A stretch of 64,000 nucleotides of DNA from NCBI RefSeq assembly GCF_014201135.1, contig NZ_JACHDR010000001.1:310001-374000 (forward strand), read 5' to 3'. The position numbers were made by a program, and so were the translations under genes. Below the pieces are notes generated by a model. It did not search any database and was not told the DNA's origin. It saw nothing but the letters and a program-made list of their open reading frames with translations. The DNA is from Neomicrococcus aestuarii (GTDB lineage Bacteria; Actinomycetota; Actinomycetes; Actinomycetales; Micrococcaceae). This document shows, piece by piece, positions 27,612-36,628 of this stretch; the stretch's first letter is position 1, and each line of letters opens with the position of its first letter.

Positions 27612-29021
27612 ATGGCTATAGTTCCTTTGCCCCTCAAGGGCACCGGAATTGCCGACGCGAAGTCGGGGCGGAACGTGCTTGATCCAAGCGCGACCGCCCC
27701 GATCGAAGCTGGCGATCCCACCCTCATCCACGGCGAGCCTGGCGGCTCAGTAGTTCGACGCTCCGTTCTCCGCGGCGGCGTGCGCGTGCTCACTGAAGCA
27801 ATGCCGGGTCAGCGTTCCGCAACCATCGGACTGTGGATTGGGGTGGGTTCTCGCGACGAAATGCCGGGCCAATTTGGCTCCACACACTTCCTAGAACACC
27901 TTTTGTTCAAGGGCACCGAGCGACGATCCGCTCTCGAGATCGCGCAAGCCTTTGACGAAGTCGGCGGCGAATCCAACGCCGCCACCGCAAAAGAATCCAC
28001 GTGCTACTACGCCCGTGTTCTCGATTCTGATTTGCCCATGGCAATCGATGTCATTGCCGACATGATCACTTCCGCGAAGATCGATCCAGAAGACCTCGAG
28101 CAAGAGCGAGACGTCATTTTGGAAGAACTCGCGATGGACGCCGACGATCCCGGAGACTACGCTCACGAGCGTTTCGTTGCCGCGGTTCTCGGCGATCACC
28201 CTCTGGGCCGGCCCATCGGTGGCACCCCAGAAATCATTACGTCCGTTTCTCGCGATGACGTCCTCAAGCACTACGCGCGCAATTACGTGCCGTCTGAGCT
28301 GGTCATTACCGCTGCTGGTTCCTTGGATCACGACGACGTCTGCTCGCTCGTGGAGCAAGCGCTCGAACGCGGTGGTTGGGACTTGGACGAAGGCGCCGAT
28401 CCGGCACCGCGTCGCTCGCACCAGCCGGCTGAAATCCACGGCCAGCACACCCTCGATGTCTTCCACCGTCCCGTGGAGCAAGCCCACATCATCATGGGTT
28501 GCCCAGGAATTGTGGCCACCGATGATCGTCGTTTCACCATGAACGTTCTCAACGCCATCTTGGGCGATGGCATGTCATCGCGACTCTTCCAAGAAGTGCG
28601 CGAGAAGCGCGGGCTAGCCTACGCAACGTATTCGTTCTCCGCGGGTTATTCGGACGCCGGCTACTTCGGCATGTACGCAGGCTGCGGGCCAGCAAAGGTT
28701 GAAGAAGCGATCTCGATCCTTGGTCGTGAGTTCGATCTTCTCGCCAGTGAAGGCGTGACCGAGGAAGAGCTCAAGAAGGCCGTGGGACAGTTGTCCGGCG
28801 GAATCGTCTTGGCGCTCGAAGATCCGGGATCTCGCATGTCACGCCTCGGCACCGCCGAGCTTGTACTTGGTGAGTTCCGCGATATTGATGAGTCGTTGGC
28901 GCGCTTGCGCGCCGTCACGCGTGAAGATATTCAGGCGTTGGCGCAAGAACTCGCATCGCGGCCTCGAACCATTACCGTGGTGGGACCGTTCAAGACCGGC
29001 AACGAGATCGTACCCGCCTAA
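27612..29021 (+). CDS. M16 family zinc peptidase (mitochondrial processing peptidase-like)
   Basis: 469-residue inverzincin peptidase. The HxxEH zinc motif is in GSTHFLEHLLFKGT (about residues 93-97), with the third ligand Glu in LEQERDVILEELAM about 75 residues later. The second, inactive half contains GMSSRLFQEVREKRGLAY, the substrate-chamber signature. A copy next to pnp is widespread in bacteria; its cellular substrate is not known. The N-terminus is about 45 residues longer than the minimal family member. It starts 17 nt after pnp and is probably in the same operon. Confidence 0.95.
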   Translation: MAIVPLPLKGTGIADAKSGRNVLDPSATAPIEAGDPTLIHGEPGGSVVRRSVLRGGVRVLTEAMPGQRSATIGLWIGVGSRDEMPGQFGSTHFLEHLLFKGTERRSALEIAQAFDEVGGESNAATAKESTCYYARVLDSDLPMAIDVIADMITSAKIDPEDLEQERDVILEELAMDADDPGDYAHERFVAAVLGDHPLGRPIGGTPEIITSVSRDDVLKHYARNYVPSELVITAAGSLDHDDVCSLVEQALERGGWDLDEGADPAPRRSHQPAEIHGQHTLDVFHRPVEQAHIIMGCPGIVATDDRRFTMNVLNAILGDGMSSRLFQEVREKRGLAYATYSFSAGYSDAGYFGMYAGCGPAKVEEAISILGREFDLLASEGVTEEELKKAVGQLSGGIVLALEDPGSRMSRLGTAELVLGEFRDIDESLARLRAVTREDIQALAQELASRPRTITVVGPFKTGNEIVPA

Positions 29022-29084
29022 AGTTTCTTGCTTCTCAGTGGCCAGATTTTTCGCGTACTGATTGCTTACTGTTCGCTGGCTACA

Positions 29085-29111
29085 ATCGTGTGGATCGTGT
29101 GGATCGTGTCC
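29085..29111. repeat. Three 9-bp tandem repeat units
   Basis: ATCGTGTGG, ATCGTGTGG, ATCGTGTCC between converging M16 peptidase and moaD genes. Confidence 0.7.
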
Positions 29112-29138
29112 TCTTCGAGGGCGTCGTTCCGATGATAT

Positions 29139-29561
29139 TTATCCGCCGGCAAAGGGCGGCAAAATATCAACCATGTCCGATTCTTTCAGGACACGATCGC
29201 GAGAGCGCTCGTTCTTTCCATTGATCAAGAACGAGCTTTGACCTAGGACACGAGCCAGCGAAGGAATTCGTTGGAGGACCGGTTGTCCGTCGCTACCCAC
29301 CGTCTCTTTGACGGTTTCCGGTGCACGGTGTGCGCTCAGGTAATCCAATAATTCGCCGAGCGTCACCGAAGAATGAGTAGAAGCCGTTTCGGTGGCCGTT
29401 CCTCCGTGGATTGGTCCGCCAAGGCTAGAGTCATCGGCGCTCGGCGCCCGGGTGCTAGTGCCGGAGTTGTTGAGGTTGGACTCTTCGATGGCCGCTAGGT
29501 CGATGAACTCTTCCTTGGTTCCCGCTGCGACTGCAGCGGAGGCGAAGTAGCGAATGCGCAA
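29139..29561 (-). CDS. moaD: MoaD/ThiS family sulfur carrier, molybdopterin synthase small subunit
   Basis: Carries the thiocarboxylate that sulfurates precursor Z with MoaE. The beta-grasp fold starts MRIRYFASAAVAAGTKEEF and ends with the obligatory Gly-Gly (MVDILPPFAGG). At 140 residues it is much longer than the usual 80-90: a Ser/Thr-rich stretch (about residues 28-65) is inserted after the first strands. It is co-oriented with moaA and lies opposite the mod/moe operon; MoaE is encoded about 6 kb away on the + strand. Confidence 0.88.
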   Translation of the reverse strand: MRIRYFASAAVAAGTKEEFIDLAAIEESNLNNSGTSTRAPSADDSSLGGPIHGGTATETASTHSSVTLGELLDYLSAHRAPETVKETVGSDGQPVLQRIPSLARVLGQSSFLINGKNERSRDRVLKESDMVDILPPFAGG

Positions 29562-29596
29562 AACTGATTCCTTGCTTCTGGTCTTCTTGAGGTTTG

Positions 29597-30736
29597 CTAT
29601 CCGCCGATGGCGCTCATGGAGCGTTCTGGTCGGACAAATTCGTCCCGAGCGATACCTTCATCGGCGCCGTGGGCGCGAGGCTTCAGCCACATGGCGTCTT
29701 TCCAGCGTTGAGCTAAGGCGTCATCGTCTGAACCGTCACGCAAGAGGCCCCGCAGATCTGTTTCCTCTGAAGAGAAGAGGCAACTCATGACCTTGCCTTC
29801 GGCAGTAATGCGGGTTCGCGTGCAGTCCGCGCAGAAGGGCTCCGTGACGGATGCGATGATGCCGACCGTACCGAGTGTGGATCCTGAAGCGTCCTTGACC
29901 AGGAAACGTTCGGCCGGTGCACCGTTGCGATTTTCGGGGGAGACCTCAAGGGTGAAGTCTTCTCGGATCTGTTCGCGGATCTCGCTGGCGGTGACGAGTC
30001 CATCGCGGACCCATTTCTTATCAGCGTCGAGTGGCATGTGCTCAATAAAGCGAAGCTCTAATCCGCGCTCGAGCGCCCAGTGCAAAAGGTCCGCCGCTTC
30101 GTGATCGTTGACTCCGCGCATGAGCACGGCATTGATCTTCACCGGTGTGAGGCCAGCAGCCAAAGCAGCGTCGATTCCAGCCAGGACGCGTGGGAAGTGA
30201 TCGCGACGAGTGAGCCTCTCAAAAACTTCGGCGTGCAACGTATCCAGAGACACGTTGATGCGAGTCAGGCCCGCATCCTTCAAGGCCTGAGCCTTCTTGT
30301 CCAAGCCAACGCCGTTGGTAGTCATGGAGATCGGAAGGTCCGGATGCTCGGCGCGAATAGCAGCGATGATGTCCACGAGGTCTTTGCGCACTAGTGGTTC
30401 GCCGCCGGTCAAGCGAAGTTCGCGAATTCCTAGAGTGCGCACACCGACGCGGACAATCCTTGTGATTTCCTCGAGGGAGAGCAGATGTTCTTTGGCCAAC
30501 CACGGAAGACCATCGGCGGGCATGCAATAGGTGCAGCGCAGGTTGCATTTGTCGATGAGGGAAATGCGAAGGTCGGTAGCGCGTCGACCGTAACGATCCA
30601 ATAGTGCAGATTCGTGGTGCTCCGCGCGGGGGAGAACACCATTAGTGGACGCTGGTCCGGGCGCCGCCTCCGCTGAACCGGAAGCGCGTGAGGCTCCGGT
30701 CGCTGCGATGGTGTGTAGGCCCAGATGAACAGTCAT
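29597..30736 (-). CDS. moaA: GTP 3',8-cyclase
   Basis: Radical SAM enzyme for the first step of molybdenum cofactor synthesis, making 3',8-cyclo-GTP. The SAM cluster motif is CNLRCTYC in ISLIDKCNLRCTYCMPADGL (about residues 64-71); the second, substrate-binding [4Fe-4S] cluster uses CADCTRTR and the cysteine about 13 residues later (KVMSCLF). The protein ends SMSAIGG, the C-terminal Gly-Gly needed for catalysis. 379 residues, with an N-terminal extension of about 40. It shares a strand with moaD and is divergent from mopI. Confidence 0.96.
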   Translation of the reverse strand: MTVHLGLHTIAATGASRASGSAEAAPGPASTNGVLPRAEHHESALLDRYGRRATDLRISLIDKCNLRCTYCMPADGLPWLAKEHLLSLEEITRIVRVGVRTLGIRELRLTGGEPLVRKDLVDIIAAIRAEHPDLPISMTTNGVGLDKKAQALKDAGLTRINVSLDTLHAEVFERLTRRDHFPRVLAGIDAALAAGLTPVKINAVLMRGVNDHEAADLLHWALERGLELRFIEHMPLDADKKWVRDGLVTASEIREQIREDFTLEVSPENRNGAPAERFLVKDASGSTLGTVGIIASVTEPFCADCTRTRITAEGKVMSCLFSSEETDLRGLLRDGSDDDALAQRWKDAMWLKPRAHGADEGIARDEFVRPERSMSAIGG

Positions 30737-30783
30737 CCTTCTAGGGTACGCCGTCGGCTCGGGAAAAGGCGCACTTTCGGCTC

Positions 30784-30818
30784 TTGCTTCATCATCTGCG
30801 GATCAATAGGCTGTAATA
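30784..30818 (+). promoter_or_regulatory. Promoter of the mopI-mod-moe-moa operon, leaderless
   Basis: TTGCTT (-35), 17-nt spacer, TAGGCT (-10), then 6 nt to the ATG. This places the transcription start at the first codon. It lies in the divergent moaA-mopI gap. Confidence 0.6.
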
Positions 30819-31229
30819 ATGTCGCAATTGCGGATTTCAGAAGTAGCCGTTTTCTTGGGCGTCAGCGATGACACGGTCAGACGGCTCGTCGAAGCCGGTA
30901 CCCTTCCTGCCACCAAGGATGCCTCCGGACGAACGGTGCTCAACGGTGCCGACATCGCGGCGCTTCTCCGTGAGCGAGCGAACCCGCCCAAAGCTCTTTC
31001 TGGCGTGCAATCCAGTGCTCGGAACCAGTTCACCGGCATCGTGACTAAGGTGCGTGCCGACCAGATCATGGCGCAAGTTGAGCTCCAATGTGGCCCGTTC
31101 CGCATCGTCTCCCTCATCAGTGCCGAGGCCGCGCACGAGCTTGGACTCGAACCGGGATCCATCGCAACGGCCGTCGTCAAAAGCACCAACGTGGTCATCG
31201 AATCTGCTGAGCAGGAAAAGACCTGGTGA
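30819..31229 (+). CDS. MopI-type molybdopterin-binding regulator (HTH plus TOBE)
   Basis: 136 residues in two parts: an excisionase/MerR-like helix-turn-helix (about 1-50, LRISEVAVFLGVSDDTVRRLVEAGTLPATKD) and a TOBE/Mop oxyanion-binding domain (about 66-130, NQFTGIVTKVRADQIMAQVE and VKSTNVVIE). It probably senses molybdate or cofactor and controls the divergent moaA and mod/moe operons. It is the first gene of that operon; its stop overlaps the modA GTG start by 4 nt. Confidence 0.88.
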   Translation: MSQLRISEVAVFLGVSDDTVRRLVEAGTLPATKDASGRTVLNGADIAALLRERANPPKALSGVQSSARNQFTGIVTKVRADQIMAQVELQCGPFRIVSLISAEAAHELGLEPGSIATAVVKSTNVVIESAEQEKTW

Positions 31230-32071
31230 AGCGTAGAAATCGCAGTCTCGCTCGTCGAAGTATTGGTCTTGCCGGCCTCCCAAATGTCACCGCCGCCCTC
31301 GCTACTACCGCTCTCATCAGCACCGCCTTAGCGGGCTGTGCCTCAGGAACCGGGGCTGCGTCGTCGTCCTCAAATTCTGAATCAGAACCCGTGTCCGTCT
31401 TCGCGGCAGCCTCGCTGACCGACGTTCTTCCGCAGCTCGAGGACGCGTTCACGAGATCGCACCCCGGCGCGGAGAGCGTCGAATTCACGGAGAACCTTGC
31501 GGGATCGCAGACGCTCGTTCAGCACATCAACGAGGGAGCGCAACCGGACGTCCTGATCACGGCGGATGCGGCATCGATTCAAGCGCTCGACACCCCAGAC
31601 GCTTTCGTGAATCAAGGAATTCTGGCCACGAACGAACTGGTGCTAGCTGTGCCGAGCGACTCGGACGTGACCACCAGCGGGGAATTTCTCCAGTTGCTCA
31701 GCGCGAACCCCGACACCCGAGTAGCCACGTGCGCGCCCAGCGTCCCGTGCGGCCGCGCCACTGAAACGTTCCTGGAAGCGCAAAACCTCAACCTCGCAAC
31801 GGTCTCCGAGGAAGCTGACGTGCGGTCCGTCCTCTCCAAAGTCATCGCAGGGGAGGTTGACGGGGGATTCGTGTACGCGACGGACGCTCAAAGCGCCGGA
31901 GACTCGGTGAAATCCGTGCAACTTCCGGACGCGCCGTCGAACAAGTATCCAATCCTGACCAGCACCGACGCCGCAACCGAGGCCCAAGACTTCGGCGCGT
32001 GGCTGCGCGGAGAGCAAGCGCAGGAGATTCTTCTCGACGCCGGATTCGAGACCACCTCACAACGCCCATGA
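31226..32071 (+). CDS. modA: Molybdate ABC transporter substrate-binding lipoprotein
   Basis: 281-residue periplasmic-type binding protein anchored by a lipobox (ALAGC, Cys about residue 38). The ModA motif VFAAASLTDVLPQLEDAF begins the mature domain; FTENLAGSQTLVQHINEGAQ and PDVLITADAAS follow, and the C-terminal lobe has VSEEADVRSVLSKVIAGEVD. GTG start overlaps the mopI stop (GTGA) and the last bases overlap modB by 4, so mopI-modA-modB are coupled. A near-copy of the 17-bp motif (31353) encodes AASSSS just after the lipobox. Confidence 0.94.
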   Translation: MKRRNRSLARRSIGLAGLPNVTAALATTALISTALAGCASGTGAASSSSNSESEPVSVFAAASLTDVLPQLEDAFTRSHPGAESVEFTENLAGSQTLVQHINEGAQPDVLITADAASIQALDTPDAFVNQGILATNELVLAVPSDSDVTTSGEFLQLLSANPDTRVATCAPSVPCGRATETFLEAQNLNLATVSEEADVRSVLSKVIAGEVDGGFVYATDAQSAGDSVKSVQLPDAPSNKYPILTSTDAATEAQDFGAWLRGEQAQEILLDAGFETTSQRP

Positions 32072-32955
32072 CAGAGAAATTACTCTTGCGCGTTGCGACT
32101 CCACGGTGGCTTTGGGTCCCCGCAACTCTGGCGCTGATCCTCCTCGCCGGTCCGCTGATCGCCCTCACGATTCTGGCGCCGTGGGGGAGACTTTCCGCAA
32201 TTTTGGGCGACCCCGAGGTGCTGACATCTTTGCGGTTATCGCTCGGGACCGCGGCGATCTCTACGATCATCTCGCTGCTGCTCGGGTTGCCGTTGGCGGT
32301 GTTGTTGCATCGATTGAGCGGCGTTGGGCGGGCCGTGCTGTACGGGTTTTTGGTGATCCCGCTGGTGCTTTCGCCCGTGGTGTCCGGATTGGCGCTACTG
32401 TATTTTTGGGGGCGGCGCGGCCTGCTGGGGACGCTACTGGAGAATCTGGGCGTGCAAGTGGGATTCTCGCCCGTGGCGGTCGTGCTGGTGCAAGTCTTCG
32501 TGGCCTTGCCGTTTTTCGTGATTGCCGCGCTGGGTTCGTTCGAGGGCGTGGATCCGGATCTAGAACTTGCGGGCGCGAACGCCGGCGCAAACGCCACTCA
32601 AATCCTGCGCTACATCACTCTTCCACTCGCACTGCCGGGAATCCTCGGCGGCACACTCTTGGCGTTCGCCCGAGCGCTCGGCGAGTACGGCGCCACCATC
32701 ACGTTCGCCGGATCCGTCGAAGGCCGTACCCGGACGCTTCCGCTACAGATCGAGCTGGCGCTGAACTCCAACCAGCCCGATCAAGCACTCGGGATCGCGT
32801 TGATGCTCATTGCCATGTACATCATGGTGGTGGTCATTTCGGCGTGGGCGCTGCGCACGGTGGTTTCGAGGAGTGTGGTGTCGAGGGGCACCGGCGTTCC
32901 TGCGCAGCCGCTCCTCGCGTCACGCTCCACTGCGAGCGCACCGGGCCGCGGCTAG
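32068..32955 (+). CDS. modB: Molybdate ABC transporter permease
   Basis: 295-residue integral membrane permease with five or six helices and the ABC-coupling EAA loop FEGVDPDLELAGANAGANATQILRYITLPLALPG typical of ModB (in part: DLELAGANAGANATQ). The C-terminal 35 residues are a polar Ser/Arg/Ala tail. ATG start overlaps the modA stop by 4 nt. The expected ATPase gene modC does not follow; moeA does, 9 nt later. The transporter must use an ATPase encoded elsewhere or be incomplete. Confidence 0.93.
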   Translation: MTEKLLLRVATPRWLWVPATLALILLAGPLIALTILAPWGRLSAILGDPEVLTSLRLSLGTAAISTIISLLLGLPLAVLLHRLSGVGRAVLYGFLVIPLVLSPVVSGLALLYFWGRRGLLGTLLENLGVQVGFSPVAVVLVQVFVALPFFVIAALGSFEGVDPDLELAGANAGANATQILRYITLPLALPGILGGTLLAFARALGEYGATITFAGSVEGRTRTLPLQIELALNSNQPDQALGIALMLIAMYIMVVVISAWALRTVVSRSVVSRGTGVPAQPLLASRSTASAPGRG

Positions 32956-32964
32956 GATGGACGA

Positions 32965-34353
32965 ATGGCCCAGAACTTTCGCCGCTCCGTAGCGCAGCAC
33001 CGCGAGGAGATTGTTCGAATTTTCGCGAGCGTGCTGGAGGGCCGTTCGGGCCGGCCCGCGGAACTGGTTTCTGTGTACGACGCCGCAGCTCGACTCACTG
33101 CCGAAGCTACCGTTGCGCGTAACTCGCTTCCCGCCTTCGATAATTCCCAAATGGACGGGTACGCCGTCCGGGTGGACGACTTTCCCGAATCTCGGGCCGA
33201 ATCTGCGAGCGCGACTTTCCATCTCGCCCCGGTCATTCCTGCCGGAACACATCCTGTGGCCTTGGCGCCTGGGTTTGCGGCGCCCATCATGACGGGTGCG
33301 ATGGTTCCCGAGGGCGCCACTGCGATCATCCCCATTGAGGCTGTCATCTCCGCAGTGGGAACCGAACCTCACAGTTTTCCTGATTTCTCCAATGACGATT
33401 ACCTTGAGACCGTCACCGTGACGTTGCCGCGACCGCCTCGAGGTCAGTTCATTCGCTCCGCGGGATCGGACGTAGCGGCGGGCACCGTGGTGATTGAGGC
33501 AGGCACTGTGCTGACGCCTCGCCACGTGGGACTCCTTGCAGCCCTTGGTATTGCAGAAATCGCAGTGCAGCCCCGAACCGAAGTGCTGGTACTGGCTACC
33601 GGCGACGAAGTGCAAGCGCCCGGTGAAACGCTCAAGCCCGGTCATATCTACGACTCCAACTCAGCGTTCCTCTCGGCCGCCCTTCACGAAATTGGGGTCA
33701 TACCCGTCCGCGTGAGCGTTTCCTCGGACACCGTGGCGGAGTTCGAACGGCGTCTGGAGGAGGCGCTCGCCGCGCACCCGAATGCCCTGGCTGCGCTCAC
33801 GACGGGCGGCATCAGCAAGGGTGCCTTTGAAGTGGTGAAGGTGGCACTTGAGAGAAGTGGAATCGAGTTTGGATCCGTCGCCATGCAACCAGGAGGACCG
33901 CAAGGATGTGGAATCCTGGAACCCTCCGCACGCCACTCGGGTGAACATTTCGCTGACCATGCGGTTCACCCCGTGGCTGTCATCAGCTTCCCGGGAAATC
34001 CCGTCAGCACGGCCATCAGTTTTGAGATCTTCGTGCGTCCTCTCTTGGCGGCGATCGCACGCGGAGAGACGACGCTGAACGCCGCGATGCAGCGCGCCCA
34101 CCATCAAGCCATTTTGCAGCTCGATTCGCCCGAACTCTCCGTCACCTCACCGCCGTCAAAGTCCCAGTGGCGACGTGGTGTCGTGTCAACGGATCCGGCG
34201 AACGGGGAGCGGCTCGTCCAACTCCTCGGCTCCGAACAATCACACTTGGTATTCGCGCTCGCGCAAGCGAACGCCCTGGTCAACATTCCTGAAGGCACCG
34301 CAGAAGCACATCACGGCGACACATTGACCGTCATGATGCTTGAAGAAGGGTAA
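32965..34353 (+). CDS. moeA: Molybdopterin molybdenumtransferase (MoeA)
   Basis: Inserts molybdate into adenylylated molybdopterin. 462 residues, longer than the usual 400. Conserved blocks are [19 protein letters not shown] (about 50-68), [32 protein letters not shown] with [24 protein letters not shown] and [17 protein letters not shown] His/Pro-rich insertion (about 312-330) precedes the last motif. TAGGAT lies 6 nt before the ATG and overlaps the modB stop codon, so an internal leaderless transcript is possible in addition to read-through. Confidence 0.95.
   Translation: MAQNFRRSVAQHREEIVRIFASVLEGRSGRPAELVSVYDAAARLTAEATVARNSLPAFDNSQMDGYAVRVDDFPESRAESASATFHLAPVIPAGTHPVALAPGFAAPIMTGAMVPEGATAIIPIEAVISAVGTEPHSFPDFSNDDYLETVTVTLPRPPRGQFIRSAGSDVAAGTVVIEAGTVLTPRHVGLLAALGIAEIAVQPRTEVLVLATGDEVQAPGETLKPGHIYDSNSAFLSAALHEIGVIPVRVSVSSDTVAEFERRLEEALAAHPNALAALTTGGISKGAFEVVKVALERSGIEFGSVAMQPGGPQGCGILEPSARHSGEHFADHAVHPVAVISFPGNPVSTAISFEIFVRPLLAAIARGETTLNAAMQRAHHQAILQLDSPELSVTSPPSKSQWRRGVVSTDPANGERLVQLLGSEQSHLVFALAQANALVNIPEGTAEAHHGDTLTVMMLEEG
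33075..33091 (-). repeat. Exact copy of dispersed 17-bp motif
   Basis: GTACGACGCCGCAGCTC within moeA, encoding VYDAAA in frame. Confidence 0.6.
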
Positions 34354-34361
34354 GTAAAACA

Positions 34362-34850
34362 GTGGAAGAACAACAGTCGCTCACTCATGTGCGCGAAGAC
34401 GGTACGGCGCACATGGTGGATGTGTCCGAAAAGCCGGAAACCACGCGGGTGGCACGTGCGGAAGCGATCGTGCGGACCCGCAGTGACGTCGTCGTACTCC
34501 TTGCCGAAGGAAATCTCCCCAAGGGTGACGCCCTCAGCGTGGCCCGCATTGCCGGGATTATGGGCGCCAAGAAGACCCCCGAGCTGGTGCCGCTGTGTCA
34601 CCCGTTGCCGATCTCCAAAGTCACCGTGGACTTTGAGCCGGACGCCGACGCCGGAACGGTGCGCATTGAGGCGCTCGTGAAAACCCGCGGCGTCACTGGT
34701 GTGGAGATGGAGGCTCTCACCGCCGTGAGCGTGGCCGCATTGACGGTTTTTGACATGATCAAGGCCGTAGACAAGGCCGCAATCATCGACGGCATTCGAG
34801 TACTGTCCAAATCCGGCGGCAAGAGCGGCGATTGGACGGTGGACGCATGA
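34362..34850 (+). CDS. moaC: Cyclic pyranopterin monophosphate synthase
   Basis: Second step of molybdenum cofactor synthesis: converts 3',8-cyclo-GTP to cPMP. 162 residues with the family blocks [34 protein letters not shown], and [19 protein letters not shown] with the catalytic Lys in MIKAVDK. GTG start 8 nt after moeA. Its stop overlaps the mog start by 4 nt. Confidence 0.97.
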   Translation: MEEQQSLTHVREDGTAHMVDVSEKPETTRVARAEAIVRTRSDVVVLLAEGNLPKGDALSVARIAGIMGAKKTPELVPLCHPLPISKVTVDFEPDADAGTVRIEALVKTRGVTGVEMEALTAVSVAALTVFDMIKAVDKAAIIDGIRVLSKSGGKSGDWTVDA

Positions 34851-35347
34851 GCGCGTGTGAACCAGCGCCGGCACCGCGCACCGCAGCGATCCTCATCGCT
34901 TCCACGCGTGCCGCCACGGGGCAGTATGAAGACCTCACCGCGCCCGTCGTCACGGACTGGCTCGTCGAGCACAACTTCGAGGTTTCCACCCCGGTGATCG
35001 TTCCGGACGGGACACCCGTGGGCCAAGCACTGCGAGCGCTCCTCGTCCTTGAACCGCGCGTCATCATCACGAGCGGCGGAACCGGGCTGGCACCAGATGA
35101 CAAGACGCCCGAAATGACCCGACCCCTTTTGGACAAGGAAGTTCCCGGCATCGCGGAAGCTATCCGCGCAGCTGGACTGTCCAAGACGCCGTTTGCCTCG
35201 CTTTCACGCGGAATTGCGGGCGTCAGCGGGCGAACCTTTGTGGTGAACCTGCCGGGATCTCCTCGCGGGGTCATGGACGCGTTGACCGTACTGGATCCGT
35301 TGATCGGGCACATTTGTGAGCAGATTGAGGGTGGTCATGGGCACTGA
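34847..35347 (+). CDS. mog: Molybdopterin adenylyltransferase (MogA/MoaB family)
   Basis: 166-residue MPT-binding protein that adenylylates molybdopterin before MoeA acts. Family motifs: [20 protein letters not shown] (about residues 66-85) and [16 protein letters not shown]. The ATG overlapping the moaC stop (ATGA) is chosen; the frame extends 15 nt further upstream. It is coupled to moaE downstream, whose start lies 8 nt inside this gene. MogA and MoaB cannot be separated by eye. Confidence 0.93.
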   Translation: MSACEPAPAPRTAAILIASTRAATGQYEDLTAPVVTDWLVEHNFEVSTPVIVPDGTPVGQALRALLVLEPRVIITSGGTGLAPDDKTPEMTRPLLDKEVPGIAEAIRAAGLSKTPFASLSRGIAGVSGRTFVVNLPGSPRGVMDALTVLDPLIGHICEQIEGGHGH

Positions 35348-35789
35348 ACCTGAAGGTCCACTCATCCCGGCCGAGATCATTTTCTGCGGAGTCCGCGATA
35401 CTCCCATCACTCAAGACGAAGCGTGGGACGCGGTGGAATCGGACCGCACCGGCGCCGTGGTCACGTTCGGCGGAATCGTCCGCAATCACGACGGCGGACG
35501 CGACGTCTTGCGGTTGTCCTACACCGCTCATCCAGACGTGAACGCGCACTTGGAAGAGCTCATTGCAGCCGTAGCGCAACGGCACCCGGGCACCCGGCTG
35601 TGGGCCGCCCACCGCATCGGCGAACTCGCGATTGGCGACGCCGCGTTGGTGGCGGCGGCAGCGTCGGCGCACCGCGGGGAAGCCTTTGAAGCGTGCCGAG
35701 ACCTCGTGGAAACCATTAAGCACGGCATCCCCATCTGGAAAGAACAGTTCTTCGCGGACGGCACCTCCGAATGGGTGGGCTCCGCGTAA
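35337..35789 (+). CDS. moaE: Molybdopterin synthase catalytic subunit
   Basis: Transfers sulfur from MoaD to cPMP. 150 residues with AVVTFGGIVRNHDGGRDVLR and LSYTAHPD, then HRIGELAIGDAALVAAAASA, and the catalytic Lys block KHGIPIWKEQFFADG. The ATG is chosen for GAGGGTGG just upstream; it overlaps mog by 11 nt. It ends the + strand Mo operon. The window has no mobA, moeB or modC. Confidence 0.95.
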   Translation: MGTEPEGPLIPAEIIFCGVRDTPITQDEAWDAVESDRTGAVVTFGGIVRNHDGGRDVLRLSYTAHPDVNAHLEELIAAVAQRHPGTRLWAAHRIGELAIGDAALVAAAASAHRGEAFEACRDLVETIKHGIPIWKEQFFADGTSEWVGSA

Positions 35790-35865
35790 CGTCGTGTGAC
35801 GCTTCCCGCACACAACTGAGCCTGCTTCAGCCGAAAGTTCTCTCACCGAAAGATACAGTGAAAAG

Positions 35866-36624
35866 ATGACCTCACCACTCAAAGTCGCCATCCTCGGCGC
35901 GCATGGACGCATGGGCAGCGAAGCAGTCGCGGCCGTCAACAACGCAGCAGACATGGAGCTCGTTGCCGCACTTGGTAGCAAGGACTCCATCGAGAGCATT
36001 CTCGAAGCTGGCGCCACGCACGTTGTGGATCTCACCGTGCCGGCCGTTTCTGAGCAGAACGTGCGCTTCGCCGTTTCTCACGGTCTCCACGCGGTGGTTG
36101 GAACCACGGGGTGGGATGACGCCAAGCGTGCCTCGCTCACCGAGCTGTTGGCCGAGCACCCAGAAACCGGCGTACTGATTGCCCCGAACTTCGCCTTGGG
36201 ATCGGTTCTAGCCACGGCGTTCGCGGCTAAGGCCAGCCAATACTTTGAATCCGTCGAGCTCATTGAACTTCACCATCCCAACAAGGTGGACGCCCCGTCC
36301 GGTACCGCGGTCCGCACGGCAGAGCTGATTGCTAAGTCTCGCGCGGCCGCTGGCGTGGGCCCGAGCCCAGATGCCACCGAATCTTCCCTCGACGGCGCTC
36401 GCGGCGCTGACGTGGACGGCATTCGCGTGCACGCGGTTCGACTGCGCGGACTCGTGGCGCACCAGGAAGTGCTCCTGGGCGGCGAAGGCGAACAGCTCAC
36501 CATCCGTCACGACTCTTACGATCGTGCATCTTTCATGCCCGGCGTCCTCTTGGGACTTCGCACCGTAGCGAGCAAGCCCGGCCTGACTTACGGACTCGAC
36601 GGCTACCTGGATTTGGGACTCTAA
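35866..36624 (+). CDS. dapB: 4-hydroxy-tetrahydrodipicolinate reductase
   Basis: Second step of the diaminopimelate/lysine branch. 252 residues: Rossmann motif AILGAHGRMGSE, VVGTTGWDD, APNFALGSVL, and the catalytic and substrate motif ELHHPNKVDAPSGTAVRTAE with His/Lys. The C-terminal hinge is HAVRLRGLVAHQEVLLGGEGE. TACAGT lies 6 nt upstream of the ATG and there is no ribosome site, which indicates a leaderless mRNA. Partner enzyme genes dapA and dapF lie about 2 and 15 kb downstream. Confidence 0.97.
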   Translation: MTSPLKVAILGAHGRMGSEAVAAVNNAADMELVAALGSKDSIESILEAGATHVVDLTVPAVSEQNVRFAVSHGLHAVVGTTGWDDAKRASLTELLAEHPETGVLIAPNFALGSVLATAFAAKASQYFESVELIELHHPNKVDAPSGTAVRTAELIAKSRAAAGVGPSPDATESSLDGARGADVDGIRVHAVRLRGLVAHQEVLLGGEGEQLTIRHDSYDRASFMPGVLLGLRTVASKPGLTYGLDGYLDLGL

Positions 36625-36628
36625 AAAC

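Noticed and set aside
25292-27793. 833-codon open frame opposite pnp
   Set aside because: Same antisense artefact; low-complexity His/Val-rich translation without motifs.
32106-33122. 338-codon + strand frame over modB and moeA
   Set aside because: Crosses two genes with clear families; Arg/Gly-rich translation is typical of an out-of-frame shadow.
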